From positions 1 to 58,841 of the forward strand of contig NZ_QSDY01000006.1 in assembly GCF_003463825.1 (NCBI RefSeq): 58,841 nucleotides of DNA, read 5' to 3'. A program made the translations under genes and the position numbers. The notes under the pieces are model-generated. The model was not told where the DNA came from. It made no database searches and saw only the letters and a list, made by a program, of their open reading frames with translations. This DNA is from Veillonella sp. AM51-8BH (GTDB taxonomy: Bacteria > Bacillota > Negativicutes > Veillonellales > Veillonellaceae). This document shows positions 30,408 through 38,382 of the stretch, piece by piece (position 1 is the first letter of the stretch; every line of letters begins with the position of its first letter).

Positions 30408-31034
30408 TTATAAAATCGTCCCAATGATTGCAAAGTAAATTTTGAAAATTGTTTGTTGCAATGGACGGATTACCATAGAAATAATCGGTGTATTAATAAG
30501 GATGATAAAGAAAATCAAGTTAATCATCCCTAATTGGTAATATTTAATTTGCCATTCTGTCGGTAGCCACGGCAAAATGATATTAAAACCAGGTAATGGT
30601 GGGAATGGAATTAAGCAGAAAATGGAAAGGCCGATGCTATACAAAATAATGTATTGCATAACCATTGGTAAACCCGGAGACTGCATAAGATTCAAATTAC
30701 CCAAAAGTACGTATATGAAAGTAAATACGAACCCTGTAATCAGGCCTGCTATAGGACCTGCAAAAGCAAGTAGGCTCATATCACGGCGTGGGTCTTTAAA
30801 GTAAGATGGATTAATAGCCATCCCTTTAGGCCATCCAAATCCAACTAGAATGATACAGATAGTACCTATTAAATCAAGGTGTGCCAAAGGAGATAATGTG
30901 AGGCGCCCCGCCATCCGAGGTGTTGGATCGCCAAACCAGGTAGCTACTTTGGCCTCTGCATATCCAAAGACAGAAAAAACGATGATAATAGCAGGAATAC
31001 TAGCTAATATCTGTATCGGATTTAAATCAAACAT
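30408..31034 (-). CDS. Site-2 protease (M50) homologue lacking the active site
   Basis: 208 aa, five to six helices. The family block GDPTPRMAGRLTLSPLAHLDLIGT is clear. The zinc motif HExxH that should stand just before it is replaced: aligned on GDPT, the expected H-E-x-x-H reads F-G-Y-A-E. The second motif, usually NxxPxxPLDG, reads PFPPLPGF, so the aspartate ligand is also gone. It is therefore predicted to be a non-peptidase membrane protein, perhaps a binding or chaperone role. ATG 31034 is the start. Confidence 0.8.
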   Translation of the reverse strand: MFDLNPIQILASIPAIIIVFSVFGYAEAKVATWFGDPTPRMAGRLTLSPLAHLDLIGTICIILVGFGWPKGMAINPSYFKDPRRDMSLLAFAGPIAGLITGFVFTFIYVLLGNLNLMQSPGLPMVMQYIILYSIGLSIFCLIPFPPLPGFNIILPWLPTEWQIKYYQLGMINLIFFIILINTPIISMVIRPLQQTIFKIYFAIIGTIL

Positions 31035-31120
31035 AAAACTCCTTTATATGTTACCTAACATGTTTATGAACTATATATCATATATAGATTACATAACACG
31101 TTGATGTATTACATAAATTC

Positions 31121-31891
31121 TTATTGTTTAGCTTCCCATGCGGTGTAGCCGTCTTGAATGCAACGAAGGGCATTCAATGTACGTGGATAGCCGATGTACG
31201 GCACGCATTGAGATGCGATGTTAATCAAATATTGTTTACTGTTGCCTACGTTCAAGTTGCCTTCTACGTGAGCCTTTAATTGAGGTTCACATCCACCTTG
31301 AGCTGCCAAGAAACAGAAGGTAATCATTTCACGGTGAGCCACACTCAAGCCTTTACGTGTGTAGTAGTCGCCGAACATATTAGCAAGCCACTTTTTGATG
31401 TGACGTGTATCTTCAGGACCTTCTTCGTAAGAATGACGCACAGATTCACCAAAGATTTCCACCTGTTTTTCTACGCCCTTTTCAAGACGAGATGCAGCAG
31501 TAATTGTACTGCGAGATGGATCCGCAACAGTTTCCCCGCGATAGTCAAAAATCTTATTTGTGACCTTAAAGAATGGACGCACACGACCGATGCCAAGATA
31601 TGGCACAGCTTGATAAAGGAGCTCGATTACTTCATCGGGAATCAAGCCAAAGTTAAGTGCTGCTGGTAGCATCAACGCATATTCATCGACAGCAGATACA
31701 CCCACTAATGTAGCAAGGATGGCCAAGAAGCGATCCTTGGCAGGCACATTACGACCCTCTTCGGTGATAACTTCATCGAACGCAAAATTATCAAATAAAA
31801 CTTCAAACTCAGGGTCAATATAACCTGCAGGGGCCGCAATATCAGGGAACATGCGCTCCGTATAAGCTTGAGCAAATTCAGATTTAGACAT
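31121..31891 (-). CDS. Carboxymuconolactone decarboxylase-family protein
   Basis: 256 aa, mainly helical, with two CMD-like halves (about 30-110 and 140-240). The usual CMD/AhpD CxxC redox pair is not seen, so peroxidase activity is unlikely; a decarboxylase or unknown role remains. Start ATG 31891 follows GGAGG; the frame to 31945 runs through the hairpin upstream. Gene lies between its own upstream hairpin (31915-31938) and the M50 homologue. Confidence 0.75.
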   Translation of the reverse strand: MSKSEFAQAYTERMFPDIAAPAGYIDPEFEVLFDNFAFDEVITEEGRNVPAKDRFLAILATLVGVSAVDEYALMLPAALNFGLIPDEVIELLYQAVPYLGIGRVRPFFKVTNKIFDYRGETVADPSRSTITAASRLEKGVEKQVEIFGESVRHSYEEGPEDTRHIKKWLANMFGDYYTRKGLSVAHREMITFCFLAAQGGCEPQLKAHVEGNLNVGNSKQYLINIASQCVPYIGYPRTLNALRCIQDGYTAWEAKQ

Positions 31892-31914
31892 AGGAAACCT
31901 CCATAAACAACACT

Positions 31915-31938
31915 GGTGAAAGCCCAAAGGAGCTTTCA
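31915..31938 (-). terminator. Hairpin after the secreted-protein gene
   Basis: GGTGAAAGC and GCTTTCACC pair perfectly; no clear T tract. It lies between two genes of the same strand. Confidence 0.45.
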
Positions 31939-31979
31939 CCAGCAATAGTTATGTAATTATTACGGCTTGCGCCATCAAA

Positions 31980-32378
31980 TTATAAAGCTGGGAAAGAGAA
32001 GTCAGTACCGTATACTTCTTTCCAAGCAGCCAAGAACATATTGTATTCATTAGAACCAGGAGTGATTTGGTACGCTTGACCATCTGGAGAGAAACGATAT
32101 ACAGTATGCAAGCTTGGATGAACAATATATTTGAACAATGTAGCTTCGCCATATTGATTGTTATGCATGTTCACTACATTGATGCCGAATACATAGTTAC
32201 GGCTACCATCGATACCACTGAATTGGGATGCTTTATCAAAGAAGTATGTTTCAGAACCATTTGCACTGTTTGGGACCTCTGGATAGTTAGCTAAACCATT
32301 CCAGTTTGCTGCATTAGCAACACCACCAACTAATAATGTACCGGCTAATACAAATGCGCCTAATAAATTTTTATTCAT
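31980..32378 (-). CDS. Small secreted protein, function unknown
   Basis: 132 aa. Signal peptide (about 1-23, cleavage after VANA-A), then a soluble domain rich in aromatic residues (YFFDKASQF, YRFSPDGQAYQI). Start ATG 32378 follows AAGGAGAG. The 5' leader contains an 8-bp hairpin (32415-32436). No family recognised. Confidence 0.7.
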   Translation of the reverse strand: MNKNLLGAFVLAGTLLVGGVANAANWNGLANYPEVPNSANGSETYFFDKASQFSGIDGSRNYVFGINVVNMHNNQYGEATLFKYIVHPSLHTVYRFSPDGQAYQITPGSNEYNMFLAAWKEVYGTDFSFPAL

Positions 32379-32414
32379 AATGCTCTCCTTTTTGCCTTTA
32401 CGGCATCTCACGAC

Positions 32415-32436
32415 AGGTCATGTTCTCACATGACCT
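32415..32436 (-). promoter_or_regulatory. Leader hairpin of the secreted-protein gene
   Basis: AGGTCATG and CATGACCT with a 6-nt loop, about 40 nt upstream of the start. It could be an operator or mRNA structure. Confidence 0.4.
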
Positions 32437-32539
32437 CAGCATAATATGTTATATGTATAGTATATCACATTTTATGAAAATATTAGATATATTAAATTAC
32501 AGAATGTATGCATATGAGATCTTACTAGAGTACGCTACA

Positions 32540-33058
32540 TTAGCGCTTAAGCTTCTCTGCTGTTCTAGCATTAGCGTTATCGATTGCTTCTAACAATTTG
32601 TTAAGCAACATACGCATTTGACGTGTTTCTTCAACGTCAAAAATCGGGCCTGCAGCTTCAGACAAGCGACGTGGTATATGAACTGCTTCATCACGTAATG
32701 CTTTACCAGTATCAGTAAGGGTTACCATTACTACGCGTTCATCTTGGCGGCTGCGTTTACGCTTTAAGAATGCTTTTGCTTCTAATTTCTTTAAAAGTGG
32801 TGTTAATGTACCAGAATCAAGGCGCAATACTTGGCCTAGTTCTTTAACGGACAAATCACCATATTGCCACAATGCCATCATTACGATGTATTGAGTATAT
32901 GTCAAATTTAACGGATCTAAGTGACTGCGATATGCATTAACAATTTCCTTCGCCACTACATAAAGTGGGAAGCTCAATTGGTTTTCTAATTTCATGTACT
33001 CTGCATCAGGTACGTCTTCTTTATGTTTGTAACCTTCGAGTACGACAATTTCTGCCAT
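32540..33058 (-). CDS. MarR-family regulator, OhrR-like
   Basis: 172 aa with the winged helix (about 70-130): LSVKELGQVLRLDSGTLTPLLKKLEAKAFLKRKRSRQDERVVMVTLT, as in OhrR. OhrR senses organic peroxides with a cysteine in an N-terminal QLCF motif; here the motif reads QLSF, so the cysteine is replaced by serine. It may sense another signal. No ohr gene is adjacent. ATG 33058 follows GGAGG. An inverted repeat upstream fits autoregulation. Confidence 0.85.
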   Translation of the reverse strand: MAEIVVLEGYKHKEDVPDAEYMKLENQLSFPLYVVAKEIVNAYRSHLDPLNLTYTQYIVMMALWQYGDLSVKELGQVLRLDSGTLTPLLKKLEAKAFLKRKRSRQDERVVMVTLTDTGKALRDEAVHIPRRLSEAAGPIFDVEETRQMRMLLNKLLEAIDNANARTAEKLKR

Positions 33059-33094
33059 ATTCTACCTCCATATGCACACAATAATCTACAAATT

Positions 33095-33108
33095 AATTGT
33101 ACACAATT
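33095..33108 (-). promoter_or_regulatory. Putative MarR/OhrR operator
   Basis: AATTGT and ACAATT flank two bases, as in OhrR operators, 37 nt upstream of the regulator start. Confidence 0.5.
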
Positions 33109-33278
33109 CTACAGCAAGCAGTCAACGTAAAAAACCTACTTTGTTCAGATTATTTTTAAATTTGTCAATTAATTAATATTATTTTTTTCTTTTTTATTAA
33201 AAAATGAGCGCTTCTATAGAATTTATGGGCAGAAATCACACCATAAAGCTGTGAACCTATTAATAAGATTTTTTTATA

Positions 33279-33336
33279 TTAGAATTCAATACCACATGCG
33301 GACATGGCTTCTTCAAGACGTTTAGCATATCCCTTC
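33279..33336 (-). pseudogene. Possible C-terminal gene remnant
   Basis: The minus strand reads GYAKRLEEAMSACGIEF and stop with codon-like composition, but nothing upstream continues it. It may be the end of a deleted gene. The family is not recognised and chance is possible. Confidence 0.25.
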
Positions 33337-33439
33337 TAGAGATCTTTCTAAAACTCATTCTAAATTTCTTTCTAGATCTATGTCATATAGTATAATAAAA
33401 GAAATTCTATATAAACCTGATTGATAGTAGGAGGCCTAT

Positions 33440-34030
33440 ATGAATACATTAGAATGTATCAAAACACGTCATAGTACGCGTAAATTTAAAGCTGATCAAT
33501 TATCTCGAGAACTTATCGATCAAGTCCTCGATGCTGGCCGCCGTGCCCCATCTGGCGGTAATACACAATTGACACATTTCATGGTCATTACGAACCAAGA
33601 TGTACTCAATGAGTTAGTAACACTCGTTCAAGAGGAATACGGCAAAATGCCGATTACAGAAAATACATTACCTTACATGGTGAATATCATTAAAATGTCT
33701 GCTGAAGGCAAGTTTGTATTTAACTATGGCGCGCCTGTACTTATCGTATTGGCTAGCAAACCAAGTTATGCCAACAACTTTGCTGACGTGTCATGTGCAA
33801 TGCAAAACATGATGCTCGCTTGCAATGAGCTCGACCTTGGCAGCTGCTGGGTTAACCAAATCCGTCACCTTCAAGACAACGAACGCATCCAAGCTAAAAT
33901 GCGTGAACTAGGCCTTAAAGAAGGTGAAAAAGTATATGCTAGCCTTGCTATTGGCTATCCAGACTTACCAAACGGTCTTAACCGCCGCGAAATCGAAGCA
34001 AAAGGCTATCCTGTAACATATATTGATTAA
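33440..34030 (+). CDS. Nitroreductase-family protein
   Basis: 196 aa FMN-dependent oxidoreductase of broad substrate range. N-terminal FMN-binding motif TRHSTRKFKAD then RRAPSGGNTQ; C-terminal GEKVYASLAIGYPD. ATG 33440 follows TAGGAGG. Divergent from the MarR gene, but 380 nt separate them, so shared control is unproven. Confidence 0.88.
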   Translation: MNTLECIKTRHSTRKFKADQLSRELIDQVLDAGRRAPSGGNTQLTHFMVITNQDVLNELVTLVQEEYGKMPITENTLPYMVNIIKMSAEGKFVFNYGAPVLIVLASKPSYANNFADVSCAMQNMMLACNELDLGSCWVNQIRHLQDNERIQAKMRELGLKEGEKVYASLAIGYPDLPNGLNRREIEAKGYPVTYID

Positions 34031-34097
34031 TTGAGACTATAAAATCAATATATTTACGTACAGTATATAAATATATTCACAATTAATATACAACACA

Positions 34098-34158
34098 AAA
34101 GCGCTATCTATCCCACAACTCTAATTGAGTGTCTATCGGAATAGATAGCGCTATTTTA
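34098..34158 (+). terminator. Terminator of the nitroreductase gene
   Basis: AGCGCTATCTAT with its complement (34141-34152) followed by ATTTTATT. The remaining gap before glpT (34160-34349) holds no other gene. Confidence 0.7.
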
Positions 34159-34349
34159 TTGACACCATTCATGTATTTTGGTGCTAGTTCTCTCTAATAA
34201 ATAGTAGATATTTTAATGACCTATAATCTATGCGCTAAGCCCATAATGGTGCACTAAAATAACTATTTATCATAATTAAAAATAAAATATAGTCGACTTT
34301 TGGTCATACATGGTATGATTACAATGGCATTTTGTAGAAAGGATGTGTG

Positions 34350-35681
34350 ATGATGTCGATTTTCTCTCCAGCTCCTCATATTGAACGATTACCAGAGGGG
34401 CAAATCGATTCCACCTACAAACGTCTTCGCAAAGAAGTCTTTGCAGGTACTTTTATTGGTTATGCTACATTCTATTTGATCCGCCAAAACTTTAGTTTGG
34501 CTGTTCCGTACATGATTGCTGAGTACGGCTACACTAAAGCGGATCTTGGTATTGTCATGACCCTCTTATCCGTAGCGTACGGCGTAAGTAAATTTGTCAT
34601 GGGTAATGCGTCTGACCGCTCTAACCCAAAATACTTCTCCACAGTAGGTCTATTGCTCAGTGCTTTAGTTATGTTATTATTCGGCACCTTACCTGGTGTG
34701 TTAAGCAGTATTCCTATCATGTGCGTACTCGCCTTCTTAAATGGTTGGTTCCAAGGTATGGGTTACCCTCCATATGCGAAAAATATGGTAACTTGGTTCT
34801 CCCGTTCTGAACGCGGTGCTTGGTGGTCCTGGTGGAACGTATCCCACAATCTTGGTGGCGGTATCATCGCACCTCTTGCTACGTTAGGTATCTATCTATT
34901 TGGTACATGGCATAGTATTTTCTTCTTCCCTGCTCTTATTTCTATCGTGTTAGCTGTGGTTACATTCTTCTTGTTGAAAGATACACCTCAATCCTGTGGC
35001 TTGCCACCTATCGAAGAATACAAGCACGAACCAGTAGCAGCTGAAGTAAGTGATGAAAACAAAACTACTTTCAAAGAAATCTTCTACAAATATATTTTGC
35101 ATAACAAATACTTATGGTATCTTGCAATTGCGAATATCTTTGTATACTTCATCCGTTATGGCGTAGTAAGCTGGGCTCCTACCTATTTGACTGCTGTAAA
35201 AGGCTTTACAAAAGAAGGTTCCCGTTGGGCTTACTTCTTGTACGAATGGGCTGGTATTCCAGGCATGCTCGTAAGCGGCTATTTGAGTGACCGTGTATTC
35301 CGCGGCCGTCGTGCTCCAGCTACGATCTGCTTCATGCTATTCGTTGTCTTGGCAATCCTTGTTTACTGGTTCAACCCAGCAGGCAATATCCTTATCGATA
35401 ACTTAGCACTTATTGCTATCGGCTTCCTCATCTACGGTCCTGTTATGATGATCGGCCTTCAAGCAGCAGACATGGTACCACGTGTAGCAACAGGTGGCGC
35501 TACTGGTCTTACAGGCCTTCTTGGCTACCTCATCGGTTCCGCTGGTGCTGGTGCGTTCATGGGTCTCATGGTTGACCTTTATGGTTGGGATGGCGGCTTC
35601 GTAGCCCTCGTTGGTGCATGTATCCTCGCTATCGTATTCCTACTTCTCACACTTGGTGATAAATCCCAAGCAAAAGAATAA
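34350..35681 (+). CDS. glpT: Glycerol-3-phosphate:phosphate antiporter
   Basis: About 443 aa, twelve helices, organophosphate:phosphate antiporter family. It matches E. coli GlpT closely along its length: SIFSPAPHIERLP at the start, KFVMGNASDRSNP, GWFQGMGYPP, DTPQSCGLPPIEEYKHE, YFLYEWAGIPG, GFLIYGPVMMIGLQA. The start is ATG 34350 or 34353; AAAGGA is 6 nt before the first. GlpT fits best, though the paralogous hexose-phosphate (UhpT) subfamily is not fully excluded. Confidence 0.9.
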   Translation: MMSIFSPAPHIERLPEGQIDSTYKRLRKEVFAGTFIGYATFYLIRQNFSLAVPYMIAEYGYTKADLGIVMTLLSVAYGVSKFVMGNASDRSNPKYFSTVGLLLSALVMLLFGTLPGVLSSIPIMCVLAFLNGWFQGMGYPPYAKNMVTWFSRSERGAWWSWWNVSHNLGGGIIAPLATLGIYLFGTWHSIFFFPALISIVLAVVTFFLLKDTPQSCGLPPIEEYKHEPVAAEVSDENKTTFKEIFYKYILHNKYLWYLAIANIFVYFIRYGVVSWAPTYLTAVKGFTKEGSRWAYFLYEWAGIPGMLVSGYLSDRVFRGRRAPATICFMLFVVLAILVYWFNPAGNILIDNLALIAIGFLIYGPVMMIGLQAADMVPRVATGGATGLTGLLGYLIGSAGAGAFMGLMVDLYGWDGGFVALVGACILAIVFLLLTLGDKSQAKE

Positions 35682-35707
35682 TCTACAACTAATAGTTGTA
35701 AGAACCT

Positions 35708-35747
35708 AAAAACTCCCCTAGTAACACATCATTACTAGGGGATTTTA
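35708..35747 (+). terminator. Terminator of glpT
   Basis: ACTCCCCTAGTAA with its complement and a TTTT end, 25 nt past the gene. Confidence 0.8.
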
Positions 35748-35778
35748 TTATGGCTTAACATATATACTGTACTAAATT

Positions 35779-36552
35779 CTATGCTACACACAAAGAACCA
35801 TTTAAAACTTTCAAATTATACACGAGACCAAGTCGCGCCAAACCGTGCAGTGCAACGGCCGTAACAGGATCGATGAAACCAAATACACCGGCACCTATAA
35901 TGGCAATGTGGAATACAATGGACACGATGAGTAGACCTAAATGAGACTGCTTTGTTCCTTTTGAAAGCTCCGATACAGGAGATGCATCATCCACAAGGGA
36001 GCCCATCATTAATGCCACTAAAATAAGTTCCAAGGAACATGGGCATAGTACTAATAACAAGGTTACAGTATGTATGAAATCCTGTGTCAATGCAAAGGAG
36101 CCCATAGATAATAGCAATACAACCACAACAATGACAGATGAATAATTGTTAATGCCCTGACGCATAGCAACGAGTTGTGCTGGCATTGTAGGAAGCATAT
36201 CATCATCTAAAGTATAATGCGACTCACCCGTAATAAGCTGTTCCAAAAAGAAACCACCCTGTACGATGAGCCCCACATAGGCCGCCGTATGATAATCGCC
36301 AATGGAAATAAGAGCCACCATGGCCACAACAATGAGGAAGTTAGCATGAATCTCTAAATGCTTCAAAATACTTTGAACGCTATTGATGAGCAGCGGCAAA
36401 CCACAAACTAGAACCGTCACCCATGCTAAATCTATAACGGGATTTAATGACTCTGTAATCACATCCAAAAGAATAAATACAACGCCTAATGCTAAAATAG
36501 CACCTTGCGTGAATAACGACACCTGCTCTGATAAAGACTGTAAAAATTTCAT
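35779..36552 (-). CDS. P1B-ATPase-like transmembrane shell without catalytic domains
   Basis: 257 aa, about six or seven helices. The helix order and motifs look like those of heavy-metal P-type ATPases: ILKHLEIHANFLIVVA and GDYHTAAYVGLIVQGGFFLEQLI (about 65-105) match the MB/TM1-2 region; LLLVLCPCSLELILVALMMGSL (about 165-190) carries a CPC metal motif; the C-terminal LHGLARLGLVYNLKVLNG resembles the last helix. But the actuator domain is shrunk to about 30 residues and the whole P/N domain with DKTGT is missing. Start ATG 36552 follows GAGAGG. It could be a metal-binding channel or regulator, or a decayed pump. 26-bp tandem repeats lie just upstream. Confidence 0.6.
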   Translation of the reverse strand: MKFLQSLSEQVSLFTQGAILALGVVFILLDVITESLNPVIDLAWVTVLVCGLPLLINSVQSILKHLEIHANFLIVVAMVALISIGDYHTAAYVGLIVQGGFFLEQLITGESHYTLDDDMLPTMPAQLVAMRQGINNYSSVIVVVVLLLSMGSFALTQDFIHTVTLLLVLCPCSLELILVALMMGSLVDDASPVSELSKGTKQSHLGLLIVSIVFHIAIIGAGVFGFIDPVTAVALHGLARLGLVYNLKVLNGSLCVA

Positions 36553-36620
36553 ATAGACCTCTCTATACACTAGAACCGGCCTTACTTACTCCGGAAATAA
36601 AACACAAAACAACACAATAA

Positions 36621-36776
36621 TAATTCAAAACTCTTTATACCTTAAGAAATTTTAAACTCTCTGTGCCTAAAGTAATTTAAAACACTTTGTACCTAAGGTA
36701 ATTTAAAACGCTTTGTACCTAAGGTAATTTAAAACGCTTTGTACCTAAGGTAATTTAAATTTTATGTACCTATAGG
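36621..36776. repeat. Six tandem 26-bp repeats
   Basis: Six head-to-tail 26-bp units fill 156 bp; the middle units are near identical with a core of CTTTGTACCTAAGG preceded by TAATTTAAAA, the outer ones degenerate. No spacers vary, so it is not a CRISPR. It begins 69 nt upstream of the P1B-like gene start and could be a regulator-binding array. Confidence 0.85.
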
Positions 36777-36919
36777 GGTATGTCTACAATGTAAATATTA
36801 TACAAAACATACAAACTATATACAAATTAATTTTTTCGATAAATAATAAAGAACTGTATTTCCTATATAGAATAGGAAAAGAACGAATTCATAAAAATGA
36901 CCTCTCCCTTTAAAGCTCT

Positions 36920-36983
36920 AGTTGAAGGCTCTTATTTCTTTATTAGATGTAGAAAGAACAGGTCCCTGAAAACGACTTAGCTC
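36920..36983. repeat. Dispersed 64-bp repeat, copy 1
   Basis: About 61 of 64 bases match 37081-37144. It includes AAAGAACAGGTCCCT, the left arm of the terminator stem at 37114-37174. Confidence 0.8.
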
Positions 36984-37080
36984 ACTATGGGGCTCTTCAA
37001 TAGGCCCTAGTTGAAGATGCTAATTTCATATAAAAAGAAAAGCCCCTATCTCTAAAAATGACTTAATACTAAGAGGTATT

Positions 37081-37144
37081 AGTTGATAGCTCTTATTTCT
37101 TTATTAGATATAGAAAGAACAGGTCCCTAAAAACGACTTAGCTC
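37081..37144. repeat. Dispersed 64-bp repeat, copy 2
   Basis: Second copy, 161 bp from the first. Between them lies AT-rich DNA with no gene. Confidence 0.8.
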
Positions 37145-37174
37145 GCTTTGGAGGCTTTTAGGGACCTGTTCTTT
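37114..37174 (-). terminator. Long terminator hairpin after the ArsC/Spx-family gene
   Basis: A 17-bp perfect stem (37114-37130 with 37158-37174) and a 27-nt loop; it begins 18 nt past the gene. Its distal arm lies inside repeat copy 2. Confidence 0.7.
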
Positions 37175-37191
37175 CGGTTACTGATATGAAA

Positions 37192-37545
37192 TTAGAGCTT
37201 CAACGCCTCAATCCATTCTGCTTCTTTAAAGCCCACTAGAACTTTGTCTTCAAGAACCAAGATAGGACGTTTTACAAGCATACCATTGGATGCTAATAAA
37301 GCTAGTTTTTCTTCTTCACTAAGGTTTGGCAATTTATCCTTCAATTGTTGTTCACGATAAATCATACCGGAAGTATTAAAGAATGCTTTCAAATCTTTAC
37401 CAGATTGTGGATACCAAGCTGCGATTTCTTCTGCTGTAGGGTTTTCAGACTTAATATCACGATCTGTGTATTTAATATTATGATCATCTAAGAATTTCTT
37501 TGCTTTTTTGCATGTTGTGCATTTAGGATATTCAACGAATAACAT
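37192..37545 (-). CDS. ArsC/Spx/MgsR-family reductase-like protein
   Basis: 117 aa thioredoxin-fold protein. CxxC motif in EYPKCTTCKKAKKFL (about 9-12 of the CTTC), and a typical RPILV segment near residue 93. Such proteins are Spx-like regulators or arsenate reductase-like enzymes; with CxxC and no arsenic genes nearby, Spx/MgsR-type is more likely. Start ATG 37545 follows AAGGAG. Which of these roles it has cannot be told. Confidence 0.82.
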   Translation of the reverse strand: MLFVEYPKCTTCKKAKKFLDDHNIKYTDRDIKSENPTAEEIAAWYPQSGKDLKAFFNTSGMIYREQQLKDKLPNLSEEEKLALLASNGMLVKRPILVLEDKVLVGFKEAEWIEALKL

Positions 37546-37621
37546 AGCGTCTCCTTATAGTAATACATAATGTTATAACGATTTATTTATAGATTAAGTG
37601 TACCAAATATATCGAAAATTA

Positions 37622-37936
37622 TCAATCAGTAATAGATTGAGTTGTAATACATATAATATTTTTTAAATCAGCTTGCAATCCCTCTGTATCCTCTGCTTCA
37701 AGCAAATCTAAATCCATCTGCAATCTTAAGAAAAACCCTTTAGACATACCAAAATATTTACACAATCTTAAATCTGTATCTGCCGTAATTTTTCGTTTAT
37801 CTTGAAGAATTTCTTGTATTCGTGATACAGGAACCATAATATCCTTCGCAACACGGTATGCACTTAGCCCCAATGGTTGCATAAATTCTTCACGTAGAAC
37901 CTCACTCATTTTAGGTACTGGGATTAGTTCCTTCAT
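37622..37936 (-). CDS. higA: HigA family antitoxin (type II)
   Basis: 104 aa with an XRE helix-turn-helix at about 24-70: GLSAYRVAKDIMVPVSRIQEILQDKRKITADTDLRLCKYFG, followed by FFLRLQMDLDL, characteristic of VapI/HigA addiction-module antidotes. AAGGAG precedes ATG 37936. It is intact, but the toxin frame upstream is reduced to a stub. It likely represses its own promoter through the palindrome at 38028-38052. Confidence 0.88.
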   Translation of the reverse strand: MKELIPVPKMSEVLREEFMQPLGLSAYRVAKDIMVPVSRIQEILQDKRKITADTDLRLCKYFGMSKGFFLRLQMDLDLLEAEDTEGLQADLKNIICITTQSITD

Positions 37937-37940
37937 ACTT

Positions 37941-38012
37941 TTATCTCCTTAATGATAAGTATCCACGATAAAAAATGCGTTCTGTTTCTTTATCCTTAAA
38001 TCCGATAATCAT
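37941..38012 (-). pseudogene. HigB toxin stub, core deleted
   Basis: From ATG 38012, behind AAGGAGAG, the frame reads MIIGFKDKETERIF, the normal HigB/RelE N-terminus, then stops after 23 codons. Shifted one frame, the last codons before higA read VDTYH and stop (37949-37966), like the ...VDYH ending of HigB. About 70 internal codons are missing, and the junction is out of frame. Confidence 0.7.
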
Positions 38013-38027
38013 AGAATCTCTCCTTTG

Positions 38028-38056
38028 ATTATACCTGTTAAACAGGTATAATTCAA
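38028..38056 (-). promoter_or_regulatory. Promoter/operator of the second higBA locus
   Basis: -35 TTGAAT (38051-38056), 17-nt spacer, perfect -10 TATAAT (38028-38033). A perfect palindrome of two 12-bp arms around one base (38028-38052) covers both, so HigA binding would block transcription. Confidence 0.75.
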
Positions 38057-38160
38057 TAATATCTACCTGAATAACAGTCATATGGGAAATTAAAATTATT
38101 CTGCTATTAGTTTTGGTAAAAGATTTCTAGGTAATACCAGTCAAATCCTACTTTGGCAGG

Positions 38161-38175
38161 GACTCTATTGGTCAC
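38161..38175. repeat. GTGACCAATAGAGTC copy
   Basis: The 15-mer on the minus strand equals the one at 18839-18853. It lies about 150 nt upstream of the HigB stub. Confidence 0.6.
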
Positions 38176-38293
38176 CTATTTCGGAACGTAAGGATCTATA
38201 TCTATCAACTTAATTGGGTTGAGGGATGTCATTAACTTGATTGAGTGGAGAAATATCATAAGTTATTTTATTACAAAATAATTTCAGAAAATA

Positions 38294-38360
38294 AAAAGAC
38301 CTATATCCTCCACCTCATGTACAAGGTACATATCAAAGGTTTAGAGAATATAGGTTTCTT
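38294..38360 (-). terminator. Terminator of the DUF554 gene
   Basis: AAGACCTATAT with its complement around a 40-nt loop, ending in Ts on the minus strand, right after the gene. Confidence 0.65.
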
Positions 38361-38382
38361 ATAATGCTATTTATAGTATGAT

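Noticed and set aside
36621..36776. CRISPR array
   Set aside because: The units are contiguous 26-bp repeats with no unique spacers and no cas genes nearby.
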